Positions 6,938 to 15,140 of a stretch of 15,872 nucleotides of DNA are shown piece by piece. Under the pieces are notes generated by a model, which saw only the letters and a list, made by a program, of their open reading frames with translations, was not told the DNA's origin and did not search any database. The position numbers and the translations under genes are program-made. The DNA is from Pontiella desulfatans (GTDB lineage Bacteria > Verrucomicrobiota > Kiritimatiellia > Kiritimatiellales > Pontiellaceae), in assembly GCA_029287275.1 (NCBI GenBank), contig JARFRL010000376.1, forward strand, positions 1 to 15,872, written 5' to 3'. Each line of letters opens with the position of its first letter. Position 1 is the first letter of the stretch.

Positions 6938-8491
6938 ATGCAATCGGGCGTCACTTCAAGGTTCAAGAAGCAAATCCCCAAAAACGCTATCATGGCGTTT
7001 TTGTCGTTTTTGGCGTACGCCTTGTCGGCGATTTGGTTGACGCCCTATCTCGTGGGTTACCTTGGTCCCGCCGCGTATGGTTTAGTTCCGCTCGCGGCGA
7101 TGTTCACGCAATACGTGAGCATCCTGACCTCGGAGATTTCCACGTCCGTCAACCGCTTCCTGACCATTGAAATTCAACGCGGAGGGGGCGATCCGAATCG
7201 GGTTTTCAACTCATCGTTGTTTCTATACCTTATTCTGATCGCCATTCAAATCCCGCTGTTCTCATTGGCCATAATCCACGCGGACCGGCTCTTCAGCATT
7301 CCTCCGGATTTGAGGCTGGACGCGATGTTGCTGTTTGGGTTCAGCGCGGCGAGCTTTCTGGTCTCGCTTTTGGGCGCGGTGTTTGGGATCTCCATTTTCT
7401 CCGCGAATCGATTGGACGTGGGCAGCACCATTTCGATCGTGTCGCTGCTGCTTCGGTTGGTGTCGATCCTCGCGCTGTTCAGTTTCTTCGGGCCAAAACT
7501 TCGATATATCGGTTACGTGGATTTCTGTCTTCAGGTGATGTCCTTGTTCGTGTCGGTGTATTATTGGCGCGTGCTGACGCCGGAGCTCTCCATCTCTTTC
7601 AAGGCGGTCGACGTGAAGTTGCTCAACCCCGTCTTTCGCATGTCGTTTTGGGGGCTCATAAACCGAACCGGTTCGCTCTTGTATGAAAAAAGCGACATCT
7701 GGATCATTAATCGATTCATCTCCCCGGTCATCGCGGGCCAATACGCCGCGATACTGGTGGTATCCAATTTCGTGCGCCAACTCTCGGTCCAGATCGGCGC
7801 CCAGTTCGCGCCGACCATCATGGATTGCTGGGCGAAGGACGATCTGGTGAATCTGAAGCGGTTGCTCGCCTTCACGATTAAAATGCTCGCGTTCGGCCTA
7901 ACGATTCCCGCGGCGTTGCTCTGCTTTCGCGGCGGTGATATTCTCGGAAAGTGGCTGGGGCCGGAATTCGCTCCACTCGCGCCGCTCTTGATCCTGTGCG
8001 TGGTCCATCTTCCCGTGAACATGGCCATCAATCCGTTTTTCACGTTGAACAAAGCGAGCAATCGCGTGCGCGTTCCCGCGGTCGTCTCGTTCTGTCTCGG
8101 GGTGTTCAACCTCGCCGCCTCCTACTATCTGGGCGTCGAGCTCGCTCTGGGCGCGTGGGGAGTGGCGCTGGTCACCGCGCTGGTTCTGACCGCGAAAAAC
8201 GCGTTGTTCACGCCGATCTATGGAGCCCGCATTCTTGGACTTCCGGCGTTTAGTTTCCTCAAGCCCGTTTTCGCGAGCGTTTCGGTGTACGCCCTCGCGT
8301 ACGCGATCTCGTTGGTGCCGCTGGCTCGCTGGTTGGGTCACGCGCGGCATGAAATCATGGGGTTGTTGCTGGAGGGCGCGCTTATTTCAGTTGTGTGTGG
8401 ACTGGTGTTTTGGTTTGTGGTTGTTTCGAAGAGTGAAAAGGCGACCTTGTTAAGCATGCTTCCAGGGCGACCGCGTCGATACGTGGGCTGA
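6938..8491 (+). CDS. Lipid-linked oligosaccharide flippase (Wzx-like, MOP superfamily)
   Basis: A 517-residue inner-membrane protein with about twelve to fourteen hydrophobic helices spread over the whole length. The N-terminus fits the polysaccharide biosynthesis/flippase family: a basic start (R-F-K-K), K-N-A-I-M-A-F-L-S-F, then L-T-P-Y-L-V-G-Y-L-G-P-A-A-Y-G-L (36-51), the typical first-helix-to-loop motif of Wzx-type MOP transporters, and a following segment with S-T-S-V-N-R-F. The family moves undecaprenyl-pyrophosphate-linked repeat units from the cytoplasmic to the periplasmic face. Position between the co-polymerase and the glycosyltransferase/polymerase genes supports this. Which oligosaccharide it carries cannot be told. 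It starts with ATG and a weak ribosome site; the next gene begins 13 bases after its stop, in keeping with one operon. Confidence 0.9.
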   Translation: MQSGVTSRFKKQIPKNAIMAFLSFLAYALSAIWLTPYLVGYLGPAAYGLVPLAAMFTQYVSILTSEISTSVNRFLTIEIQRGGGDPNRVFNSSLFLYLILIAIQIPLFSLAIIHADRLFSIPPDLRLDAMLLFGFSAASFLVSLLGAVFGISIFSANRLDVGSTISIVSLLLRLVSILALFSFFGPKLRYIGYVDFCLQVMSLFVSVYYWRVLTPELSISFKAVDVKLLNPVFRMSFWGLINRTGSLLYEKSDIWIINRFISPVIAGQYAAILVVSNFVRQLSVQIGAQFAPTIMDCWAKDDLVNLKRLLAFTIKMLAFGLTIPAALLCFRGGDILGKWLGPEFAPLAPLLILCVVHLPVNMAINPFFTLNKASNRVRVPAVVSFCLGVFNLAASYYLGVELALGAWGVALVTALVLTAKNALFTPIYGARILGLPAFSFLKPVFASVSVYALAYAISLVPLARWLGHARHEIMGLLLEGALISVVCGLVFWFVVVSKSEKATLLSMLPGRPRRYVG

Positions 8492-8504
8492 ACTTGATCC
8501 GCGG

Positions 8505-9506
8505 ATGGTGAAAATAATGAAAGAAATAGAATATCACTGCATAGGGAACGCCGCGACGGGCGACTCGCTGGATGAGTTGCGCTCGATGGCCTGGGAGGAT
8601 GGCGTCATCGCCTGCACCAGGCACACGTGGGTCTGGGCGATCTATCATTGGATGAAGCGATTGGGCGCGCGCGCCACGTTCGGCTATGAGCCGGTGGAGG
8701 GCGCCATTAATATCGTTCATGGCCAAGTGGCGCGCGGTTTGTTGACGTCCGTGGATTTCAAGCGAAGTTACATCGTAGGCATACGAGCGGACTACAGACC
8801 CTTCGGGTACGGGCATTTCGAAGTGGTGCAAAACACGCGAACGGCGAGAGGCCGAAAGGTGTTCATGCCCTTGTTTCCGCAACCCGGCCTGATTCCAAGG
8901 GACGCGCGTCGGGACGGGGTCAGGAACGTTTGCGTTTCCGGGCGGGTCGAGAATTCCATTTGCGCGAACGAGCTTGAAGAGGGGATGAAGGCGATGGGAC
9001 TTGAATTCGTCTTTAGAGGGGTTGGCCAATGGCAAAACATGCGCGAGGTGGACGTGTTGTTGGGCATCCGCTCCCTGACGCGGAAGAAGTACAACGACAA
9101 GCCCGCGACCAAACTGTTCAACGCTTGGTTGGCGGGCATTCCATTCATTGGTGGATATGATTCCGCGTTCTCTCAGGTCGGTCGTCCCGGCGAGAATTAT
9201 CTGCGCGTCTCTTCCTCCTCGGAACTGATTACCGCGGTGTCCGCGTTGCGAGACGACTCGGATTTGTACGCGCGGATCGTGAATAACGGGAAAAAGGCGG
9301 TGGAGGCCTACACGGCCGAAAACACGGCTCGCCGGTGGCTGGACTTTTTGGAGACGAGAGTGGTTCCCGCCTACATGAAGTGGGACGCGGGCGATCCGCT
9401 CGAACGCGCGCGCGGCGCCGTGGGCGGCGCGGTGTTCAACCTGTATGAGCACCATTTAAAGCCCGCCGCGAGGGAAATAGTGTCGGGTAATAAAGGGGGA
9501 GCCTGA
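8505..9506 (+). CDS. Divergent GT-B-type glycosyltransferase
   Basis: A 333-residue soluble protein. The C-terminal half resembles the nucleotide-sugar-binding Rossmann domain of GT-B enzymes: K-P-A-T-K-L-F-N-A-W-L-A-G-I-P-F-I-G-G (199-217) corresponds to the K-x-x-E-A-x-A-x-G-x-P-V-I region, followed by E-N-Y-L-R-V-S-S-S-S-E-L (230-241), like the end segment before the last helices. Asn206 stands where the usual Glu of the GT4 E-x7-E motif would be, and the N-terminal half (1-150) has no Gly-rich loop that I recognise. It is therefore a distant or separate family, probably transferring a sugar to the repeat unit, given its place between flippase and polymerase genes. An alternative start, ATG 8517, gives 329 residues and has GGTG six bases before it; both starts are plausible. 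No signal peptide or membrane helix is seen. Confidence 0.7.
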   Translation: MVKIMKEIEYHCIGNAATGDSLDELRSMAWEDGVIACTRHTWVWAIYHWMKRLGARATFGYEPVEGAINIVHGQVARGLLTSVDFKRSYIVGIRADYRPFGYGHFEVVQNTRTARGRKVFMPLFPQPGLIPRDARRDGVRNVCVSGRVENSICANELEEGMKAMGLEFVFRGVGQWQNMREVDVLLGIRSLTRKKYNDKPATKLFNAWLAGIPFIGGYDSAFSQVGRPGENYLRVSSSSELITAVSALRDDSDLYARIVNNGKKAVEAYTAENTARRWLDFLETRVVPAYMKWDAGDPLERARGAVGGAVFNLYEHHLKPAAREIVSGNKGGA

Positions 9507-9519
9507 CGGGTTTGTTTAA

Positions 9520-10839
9520 ATGGCTTTGTGTTCTCTCATACTGTTCGGCGTCATGAACTTCGCGATAGTCCTGTGGTACCTTCGTTCGCCCACGCTGTTC
9601 TACCACTTCCCTTTTTGGATAAGTGTTCTCGCGTTGGGCTGGTTTTTTCCCCAGGCGGTCGGGGGCTATTTGAATCTGACGGAGTTCCCTGATTACGCCT
9701 ACGCGGATGGAATGTTTTTCGCCTCCAGCTGCGCGCTCGCGACATGGGGGGGCTACGCCTGGGCGCATGGGCGGGAAGACGTCGGCTCGTCATGGTTGGA
9801 CTGGCGTTTCGATCTGGACCGACTCTACTGGGCTTGTTCCGCGCTTTGTCTATTCGGGTTTTATTTTCAATGGAAGCTTTGGTCGTTGCCCATGGAACTC
9901 ATCATGGAGACGCAGTGGAGCGGGGTAACGGTGAAGTACCTGTTTCTATCCAGCGTTTTCAGGTTTGGCTTCATCGGCTTGTGGATGCTGTATTTATGCC
10001 AGCCGCGGATTTGGGTTCCGAAGCTGCTGGTGTTCATCGTTCCAAGTTTTTACGTCCTGTTCAGAACCGCGGTGCTCGAGGGCCGTCGCGAGGCCATGAT
10101 GGATCTGCTCGCGTACGCGTTGGTTGGCCTCTGGCTGGGTAGAGGCAAGGCGGTGCCCCGGTGGGTGATCGCGTGCGGCTTGGCTTTCGGGCTGATTTTA
10201 ATCAACGCCATCGGCACCTATCGCGCGTTGCTGTTCTATGGCGACAAAACCTTCTCCGAGCGAGTCTCCGACATCGTCAGCGCGGATTACGTGGAGACGT
10301 CGCGGGAAATGATGAGCGACTCCGGATCGGAGTTTAAGAACTATATTTACTATCGATACATCTATCAAGATATGGGGCGCTACGACTTGGGATTGTTTCA
10401 CTGGAACAAATTGGTTTTCAACTACGTGCCCGCGCAGATCGTCGGCCGCGGACTGAAAGAGTCGCTGATGATACCGCTACTCGACGCCAACGAGACCGCC
10501 CAGCGCGAGTATGGCTTCAACTACATGCGCGGCAGCACGTCAACGGGCTATCGCGACGCGTTCGGCTCCTTTGGCTGGTTTGGTTTCATTAAGTTCCTCG
10601 CCATCGGCTACATCATGGGCGTGCTGTATCGTCACGCGGAGCGCGGCGGGCTCTTGGCGAGGATCATGTACGTCTACTTGCTCGGGGCCGCCATGCTCGC
10701 CGTGACGCACACCACGCATCGCATTCTATTTTCAAGTTGGGTTTATTTTTTCGGATTAGGGTTTCCGGCTTTCATCTGGGCAAGACTTCGAGCCCACGAG
10801 GAGCAAGGGGACTCGCTCGCGGAGGTAATTTATGAATAA
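9520..10839 (+). CDS. Repeat-unit polymerase-like membrane protein (Wzy-like)
   Basis: A 439-residue protein with about ten hydrophobic segments, many rich in Trp, Phe and Tyr. Between helices lies a polar stretch (about 240-335) with N-Y-I-Y-Y-R-Y-I-Y-Q-D, probably the main periplasmic loop, followed by G-S-T-S-T-G-Y-R-D-A-F-G-S-F-G-W-F-G-F (338-356), resembling the late conserved region of oligosaccharide repeat-unit polymerases. It lacks the L-T-L-S-R and H-N-x-x-L-Q motifs of the ligase-like protein at 1562, so the two are not close paralogues. Wzy proteins are very divergent, and this call rests on topology and position between glycosyltransferase genes. An in-frame stop directly precedes ATG 9520, so the gene cannot start earlier; M12 (9553) is an alternative. 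The next gene overlaps its end by 8 bases. Confidence 0.75.
   Translation: MALCSLILFGVMNFAIVLWYLRSPTLFYHFPFWISVLALGWFFPQAVGGYLNLTEFPDYAYADGMFFASSCALATWGGYAWAHGREDVGSSWLDWRFDLDRLYWACSALCLFGFYFQWKLWSLPMELIMETQWSGVTVKYLFLSSVFRFGFIGLWMLYLCQPRIWVPKLLVFIVPSFYVLFRTAVLEGRREAMMDLLAYALVGLWLGRGKAVPRWVIACGLAFGLILINAIGTYRALLFYGDKTFSERVSDIVSADYVETSREMMSDSGSEFKNYIYYRYIYQDMGRYDLGLFHWNKLVFNYVPAQIVGRGLKESLMIPLLDANETAQREYGFNYMRGSTSTGYRDAFGSFGWFGFIKFLAIGYIMGVLYRHAERGGLLARIMYVYLLGAAMLAVTHTTHRILFSSWVYFFGLGFPAFIWARLRAHEEQGDSLAEVIYE
10821..10825 (+). promoter_or_regulatory. Strong ribosome binding site for the first GT2 gene
   Basis: GGAGG, six bases before ATG 10832 and lying inside the 3' end of the polymerase gene. 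It is one of the few canonical Shine-Dalgarno sites in the window and supports the overlapping start. Confidence 0.75.
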
Positions 10840-11803
10840 CGAAAAAGCAAGTACGTCAAAACAAACCGATCGGAACGCGGAGCGCCCGCCTCCGGTGTCG
10901 ATATTCATAACCACCTATCTCGGCTCGCCCGAGCGAGGCGAGGTGCTGAAGGCGACTTGCGAGAACGCGTTGGCGCAGAACTACCCGGACTTCGAAGTGG
11001 TCGTGTCGGACAACGCCGGCCCATATCCCGCGGAAAAAGCGCTCGCGTCCATCGACGATCCGCGCTTGCGAGTCGTTCGAAACGAGGAAAACCTCGGGCA
11101 GGTGGGCAATTCGAACATGTGTTTGCAACGCTGTCGTCACGACATCATCAAGGTGCATTGCGACGACGACCTGTTGCACCCGGATTGTTTGCGCGTGACC
11201 GTGCCCCTCGTGAACGACGACACCTACGTGGTCGTGGACAAGCTCTTCTTCGTGATTGGCCAATCGCCCAAGGAGTTGAACGATCCGCTTCCGGAAAACC
11301 TGGAGATCGACACGCAGTCGCCCGGATATGGAAAAGACTTCTGGGGCGATGAGCAGGTGTCGTTGCCGGGGTGTTGCTTGTTCACGCGGAAGCTGTTCAC
11401 CGATCTTGGAGGGTACGACGAACGCACCCGGCTTTTCGACTATGACTTTTTATTAATGGCGCGGCTGCGAAAGAACATCGCGTTCGTTCAATATCCCCTC
11501 TGCTGGATGGGCGAGTGGGAGGACAGTCTGTCTTTCAAGATGATGCGCGACCAGCCGTTCTTCTTCGCCACGGGCCAACTGTATGGACAGTTCAAGGTTT
11601 TGAAGATCGGGGGTCTCGACGACGCGGAGCACCGCTCGCTGACGCGCTGTCTGATCGGCCGATTCCTGTGGGAAGGCCTGCGGTTGCCGCGGCACCTGCT
11701 CAACGGAAAATACTGGAAGGGCTGGTACGAGTACGCTCGCGAGACGATCCGATTGGCCCGCGCGCCCGCGAGTGAATTTCTACCGGAAGAAGACGCGGAC
11801 TGA
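10832..11803 (+). CDS. GT2 family (GT-A fold) glycosyltransferase
   Basis: A 323-residue cytoplasmic enzyme. After a polar leader, V-S-I-F-I-T-T-Y (22-29) is the first strand of the nucleotide-binding fold, F-E-V-V-V-S-D-N (54-61) the second, and R-N-E-E-N-L-G-Q-V-G-N-S-N (83-95) the usual asparagine-rich turn. The metal-binding DXD-type motif is D-D-D (111-113), in H-C-D-D-D-L-L-H-P. F-D-Y-D-F (202-206) after G-G-Y-D-E is the likely site of the catalytic base region. It would transfer one sugar from a nucleotide donor, with inversion, onto the growing lipid-linked repeat unit; donor and linkage cannot be read from sequence. It overlaps the polymerase gene by 8 bases and is followed by a GT4 gene, so it is part of the same operon. 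Confidence 0.9.
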   Translation: MNNEKASTSKQTDRNAERPPPVSIFITTYLGSPERGEVLKATCENALAQNYPDFEVVVSDNAGPYPAEKALASIDDPRLRVVRNEENLGQVGNSNMCLQRCRHDIIKVHCDDDLLHPDCLRVTVPLVNDDTYVVVDKLFFVIGQSPKELNDPLPENLEIDTQSPGYGKDFWGDEQVSLPGCCLFTRKLFTDLGGYDERTRLFDYDFLLMARLRKNIAFVQYPLCWMGEWEDSLSFKMMRDQPFFFATGQLYGQFKVLKIGGLDDAEHRSLTRCLIGRFLWEGLRLPRHLLNGKYWKGWYEYARETIRLARAPASEFLPEEDAD

Positions 11804-11827
11804 GTCGTGCCGCGCGTTGAGAATCTC

Positions 11828-13054
11828 ATGAAATCACCACAAGTCATAGTCTGTCAGCATGGATCCAGGCATCGATATTCCATTCCGCGAATGCTCGAGG
11901 AAGAGGGCCTGCTGGCCGCCTTCTACACGGATTCGTCGGCGCGGAGCCCGCTCGGGCGGTGCATGAGGCGTTTGGGGGGACTAACGCCCAAGTTCGGAGC
12001 CCTTGATCGATGGGATGTTAAAGGCGTCCCTGCCCAAAAAATTCGCTCGTCCGACCTGCCCGGGTTGTACGAAAAAATAATTCGATTGGCGCGGCCATCC
12101 ATCCCCCCTATCGAGGTGTTTCGCCGCCGGCACCAGTTGTTGTCGGGAAAAATGAAGCGCTGGGGAACGCGCGACGCGAACATGGTCTATTCCATGTTTC
12201 ATGAAAATCTGGATTTCATCCGCTACGCCAAGTCCCGCGGGGCGCTCAGCGTGGTCGACGTATACGTCAGCCCCCTGACCGAACGCGTCATGGCGGAAGA
12301 AATCGAACGCTTTCCCGACTGGGGCGATCGCGCCGACCCGAAAGCCGAACGCGTGCTGAATGAACTCTGGGACGAAACCGCGGAGTTGGGCGACGTGCTG
12401 CTCTGTCCGTCCGAATGGGTGGCCGATGGCGTACGAGAGCGGACGCCCGCCGCGGCGCCAAAAATCAAAGTGGTTCCATACGGATGCACCATGGATTTCG
12501 AGGGGCGGACGAACCAGCCCACGCCGGGAAGGGTTTTATTCGCCGGCCGCGACCCGTTGCGAAAAGGGCTGCGCCATTTGGCGAGCGCCGCGACCAATCT
12601 CAAACGGACCCATCCCAACATCGACGCGCGGGTGGCGGGCTTCATGCCTGAACAGGTCGCGCGCCACCCGCTCTGCGCGGACCTGAACTTCCTGGGCCAG
12701 CTCGACCGCGCGAGCTTGCGGGAAGAGTTCCTTTCGGCCGACGTGTTCGTCTTGCCCGCGTTGTCGGAAGGTTTCGCCGGCGTCGTCGCCGAGGCGATCG
12801 GCGCGGGCTGCCCCGTCATCGTCACCAAAGAGGCGGGGAGTCCCGTCGTCGATGGGCGCGAGGGGTTGATCGTGCCCGTTGGCGACCCCGACGCGCTGAC
12901 CGCCGCGATTGAGCGGTTGACGACCGACCGCGCGCTGCGCGAGCGGTGCGCCGCGGAATGTTTGAAGCAAGTCCCTTTCTATTCCGGCGCCGCGTGGCGC
13001 CAGCGTTTGACGGCCGCGTTGTTGGAGGCCGATGCCGCTCGCGCGGCCGGTTGA
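11828..13054 (+). CDS. GT4 family (GT-B fold) glycosyltransferase
   Basis: A 408-residue retaining-type enzyme. The N-terminal domain starts Q-V-I-V-C-Q-H-G-S-R-H-R-Y-S-I, and V-V-P-Y-G-C (215-220) is the inter-domain turn. The C-terminal domain has V-L-F-A-G-R-D-P-L-R-K-G (236-247), the common G-R-x-x-x-x-K-G loop, and the diagnostic E-x7-E motif, E-G-F-A-G-V-V-A-E (314-322), followed by G-C-P-V-I. It most likely adds one sugar to the repeat unit from a nucleotide-sugar donor. A GTG at 11807 in the same frame would add seven residues; ATG 11828 is chosen because GAGAA stands just ahead of it and strand 1 begins at once after it. The end lies 9 bases before the next gene. Confidence 0.9.
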   Translation: MKSPQVIVCQHGSRHRYSIPRMLEEEGLLAAFYTDSSARSPLGRCMRRLGGLTPKFGALDRWDVKGVPAQKIRSSDLPGLYEKIIRLARPSIPPIEVFRRRHQLLSGKMKRWGTRDANMVYSMFHENLDFIRYAKSRGALSVVDVYVSPLTERVMAEEIERFPDWGDRADPKAERVLNELWDETAELGDVLLCPSEWVADGVRERTPAAAPKIKVVPYGCTMDFEGRTNQPTPGRVLFAGRDPLRKGLRHLASAATNLKRTHPNIDARVAGFMPEQVARHPLCADLNFLGQLDRASLREEFLSADVFVLPALSEGFAGVVAEAIGAGCPVIVTKEAGSPVVDGREGLIVPVGDPDALTAAIERLTTDRALRERCAAECLKQVPFYSGAAWRQRLTAALLEADAARAAG

Positions 13055-13063
13055 TGGAGCGCC

Positions 13064-13972
13064 ATGAAACCTTCGATTGTTATCGCGACGTATAATCGTT
13101 CCTCCGACCTGAAGCGGTGTCTGGATTCGTTGATGAACCAAACCGCGCCGGATCTGGAGATCATCGTGATCGACGACGCCTCTCCCGACGACACGGTGGA
13201 AATGGTTCGGCGAAGATATGGCGACCGCGTGCGGTTGATCGAAAGCGAGACGAACCAGGGCTCCATCAAAAATCGCAACCGGGGCGCGCGTCTGGCTCAA
13301 GGGGACGTGCTGTTCCTGATTGATGACGACACCGAATTTCCGGGACCGGACACGGTGAGCGAAGTGACGCGCGAGTTCGAGAAGCCCTATGTCGGGGCGC
13401 TCGCGATTCCCTATTATCAGGATGGCGAGTTGCGCCAGTCCGCCACGGAAACAAGCGAGGGGGAACACGCCGTCGCGAGTTACATCGGCTGCGCCAGCGC
13501 GATCCGCCGCGATTTGTTTTTGTCGTTGGGCGGCTACGAGGAGTTCTTTCACCATCAGGTGGAAGAGGATGATTTGTCCATTCGCATGCTGAACCAGGGG
13601 AAAATCGTGCAGATCGCCCGGGTGTCCGATCCCATGATGCACTACGAATCGCCCACGCGGAATTTCCAGCGTTGGGACTATCTCGGCCGCAGAAATTCCA
13701 TTCTATACATTTGGAAAAACGCGCCGCTTTCATTCCTGCTGCCCAATTTGTTGGCGACCACGGTTCGCGGCCTGACGCACGCGGTCAAGCTGCGCCGCTT
13801 CAAGGGGAATTTAACGGGACTGGCCGCGGGATACGGAGGGATGGTGGCGAGCCTTTTCGGCAAGGGGTGTTCCAGAAAGCCGGTGCGGCGCGCGGTCTAT
13901 CTCGCGACGCTCAAGTTGCGCAAAACCCCCATGCCCGTCGCCTGGACCCGCGAGCGGATTGAACCGCGCTAG
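13064..13972 (+). CDS. GT2 family (GT-A fold) glycosyltransferase
   Basis: A 302-residue enzyme starting directly with the nucleotide-binding strand P-S-I-V-I-A-T-Y-N-R (3-12). Other marks: I-V-I-D-D-A-S-P-D-D-T (34-44), N-Q-G-S-I-K-N-R-N-R-G-A (64-75), the metal-binding D-D-D at 87-89 in L-F-L-I-D-D-D-T, G-C-A-S-A-I-R-R (142-149) and the acidic E-E-D-D (167-170), equivalent to the E-D catalytic motif of rhamnosyl- and galactofuranosyl-type GT2 enzymes. The C-terminal part (about 190-290) has a moderately hydrophobic stretch near S-F-L-L-P-N-L-L-A and is basic, which may let it sit on the membrane. GGAG (13056-13059) lies four bases before the ATG. Donor and linkage cannot be told. It is clearly separate from the other GT2 protein. 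Confidence 0.92.
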   Translation: MKPSIVIATYNRSSDLKRCLDSLMNQTAPDLEIIVIDDASPDDTVEMVRRRYGDRVRLIESETNQGSIKNRNRGARLAQGDVLFLIDDDTEFPGPDTVSEVTREFEKPYVGALAIPYYQDGELRQSATETSEGEHAVASYIGCASAIRRDLFLSLGGYEEFFHHQVEEDDLSIRMLNQGKIVQIARVSDPMMHYESPTRNFQRWDYLGRRNSILYIWKNAPLSFLLPNLLATTVRGLTHAVKLRRFKGNLTGLAAGYGGMVASLFGKGCSRKPVRRAVYLATLKLRKTPMPVAWTRERIEPR

Positions 13973-13985
13973 GTGGCGCGCTGGA

Positions 13986-15140
13986 ATGAGCATGACGAGC
14001 GATAAAAAATATATGATCTGCGTGTGGATGAACTTTCCATCCCATCATCAATCCACGTTTTTTCAAGCGTTGGACGAACGCGCCGACGTGGATCTGCAGG
14101 TGCGCTATTTTCACGCGCCGTGCGGCGATCGGGCGGCGGAGGGCTGGGCGGACGAGCACGAAACCCGACCCTACGAGACCTTTTGCGAACCGAACGCCAC
14201 GCCCTCGGCCTTGCTCGCGGGCGTTCCCGCGGCCGCCGAGCGCGTGCATTTGATCAGCCGCGTGTTTCATCCCGAGCTCGTGAATCATTTCGTTCAAAAG
14301 AACGTTCGCTGGTGCCATTGGTCGGAAGCGCCCGGCATACGATTGGCCGCGGCGGTAGGGTTTCGCGCGCGCCTGTTCCGTTGGCTGAATCCCTTGATGC
14401 TTCTGCTCAAACGCGGCGAGGGCGCGCGGATGCGCGCCAGCGCCGTTGGCGTGTTGGCTCAAGGCGAGCTCGCGCGGCGCGCGTTTCGGTGGATGGGGGT
14501 TCCCGCCGCGAGGATTGAAGCGCTTTATTACGCCCCTCCGGCGTTGGGTTCCGCCAAGCCGTGCGAGAAAATCACGTCGTTCGCCGAGGGCGGCCGCGTC
14601 TTCCTTTCGGTCGGGGCCTTGTGCCCGCGAAAAGGGATCGACGTGTTGATCCGGGCGTTCGCCCGTCTGAACGCGCCGGAGTGGAAACTGGTGTTTTGCG
14701 GACTGGATAAAATGGGGGGAGAATACCAACGATTGGCGAAAGTCCTGGGCGTGGCCGACCGCGTCCTTTTCCTCGGCGCTTGGCCAAGCGAGCGGATCGC
14801 GGAAGTATTCGCCGCGGCGGACGTGTTCGTGTTGGCGTCGCGGTTCGATGGGTGGGGCGCCGTTCTCAACGAAGCCGCGTCCGTGGGACTTCCTCTGATC
14901 GGCACGGATCTTTGTGGCGCCGCTTGGCACGCGATCGAGCCGGAAAAGAATGGGCGCGTGGTCAAGGCCGGTTCCGTGAAAGAGCTCGCGGACGCGATGG
15001 AGCGCCTGGCGTCGAATCAAGCGGCGCTGAAAGAGGCGGGCGACCATTCCGCTCGGATTTTCGAGGAGAAGTTGACGCCGACCGCGAACGCGGAGCGCTT
15101 GGTGAACGCGTTGGAGAAGTGGGGCGTCCATGCAAGTTGA
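13986..15140 (+). CDS. GT4 family glycosyltransferase with a D-x7-E active-site variant
   Basis: A 384-residue GT-B enzyme. The C-terminal domain is canonical: V-F-L-S-V-G-A-L-C-P-R-K-G-I-D (205-219), W-K-L-V-F-C-G (233-239), R-V-L-F-L-G (259-264), and the donor-binding stretch D-G-W-G-A-V-L-N-E (288-296), where Asp replaces the first Glu of the E-x7-E motif; N-E-A-A-S-V-G-L-P-L-I follows. It probably adds a sugar to the repeat unit. ATG 13986 is preferred because GGTGG (13972-13976) lies nine bases ahead; ATG 13992 (382 residues) and an upstream in-frame TTG at 13959 are alternatives. The 3' end overlaps the next gene by 11 bases, indicating coupled translation. Very long reverse-strand frames over this gene are shadows of its GC-rich codons. 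Confidence 0.9.
   Translation: MSMTSDKKYMICVWMNFPSHHQSTFFQALDERADVDLQVRYFHAPCGDRAAEGWADEHETRPYETFCEPNATPSALLAGVPAAAERVHLISRVFHPELVNHFVQKNVRWCHWSEAPGIRLAAAVGFRARLFRWLNPLMLLLKRGEGARMRASAVGVLAQGELARRAFRWMGVPAARIEALYYAPPALGSAKPCEKITSFAEGGRVFLSVGALCPRKGIDVLIRAFARLNAPEWKLVFCGLDKMGGEYQRLAKVLGVADRVLFLGAWPSERIAEVFAAADVFVLASRFDGWGAVLNEAASVGLPLIGTDLCGAAWHAIEPEKNGRVVKAGSVKELADAMERLASNQAALKEAGDHSARIFEEKLTPTANAERLVNALEKWGVHAS

Noticed and set aside
8382..9455. Reverse-strand open frame of 357 codons
   Set aside because: Opposite the divergent glycosyltransferase, whose + strand reading has GT-B features; the reverse product is His/Arg-rich without a hydrophobic core.
12536..13642. Reverse-strand open frame of 368 codons spanning two glycosyltransferase genes
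   Set aside because: It crosses the junction of two well-supported + strand genes and shows no domain motif or ribosome site.
13911..15131. Reverse-strand open frame of over 400 codons
   Set aside because: It lies opposite a convincing GT4 gene and its product is Arg/His/Pro-rich with no fold-like pattern. It is the usual shadow of GC-rich codons with few stops in the opposite frame.
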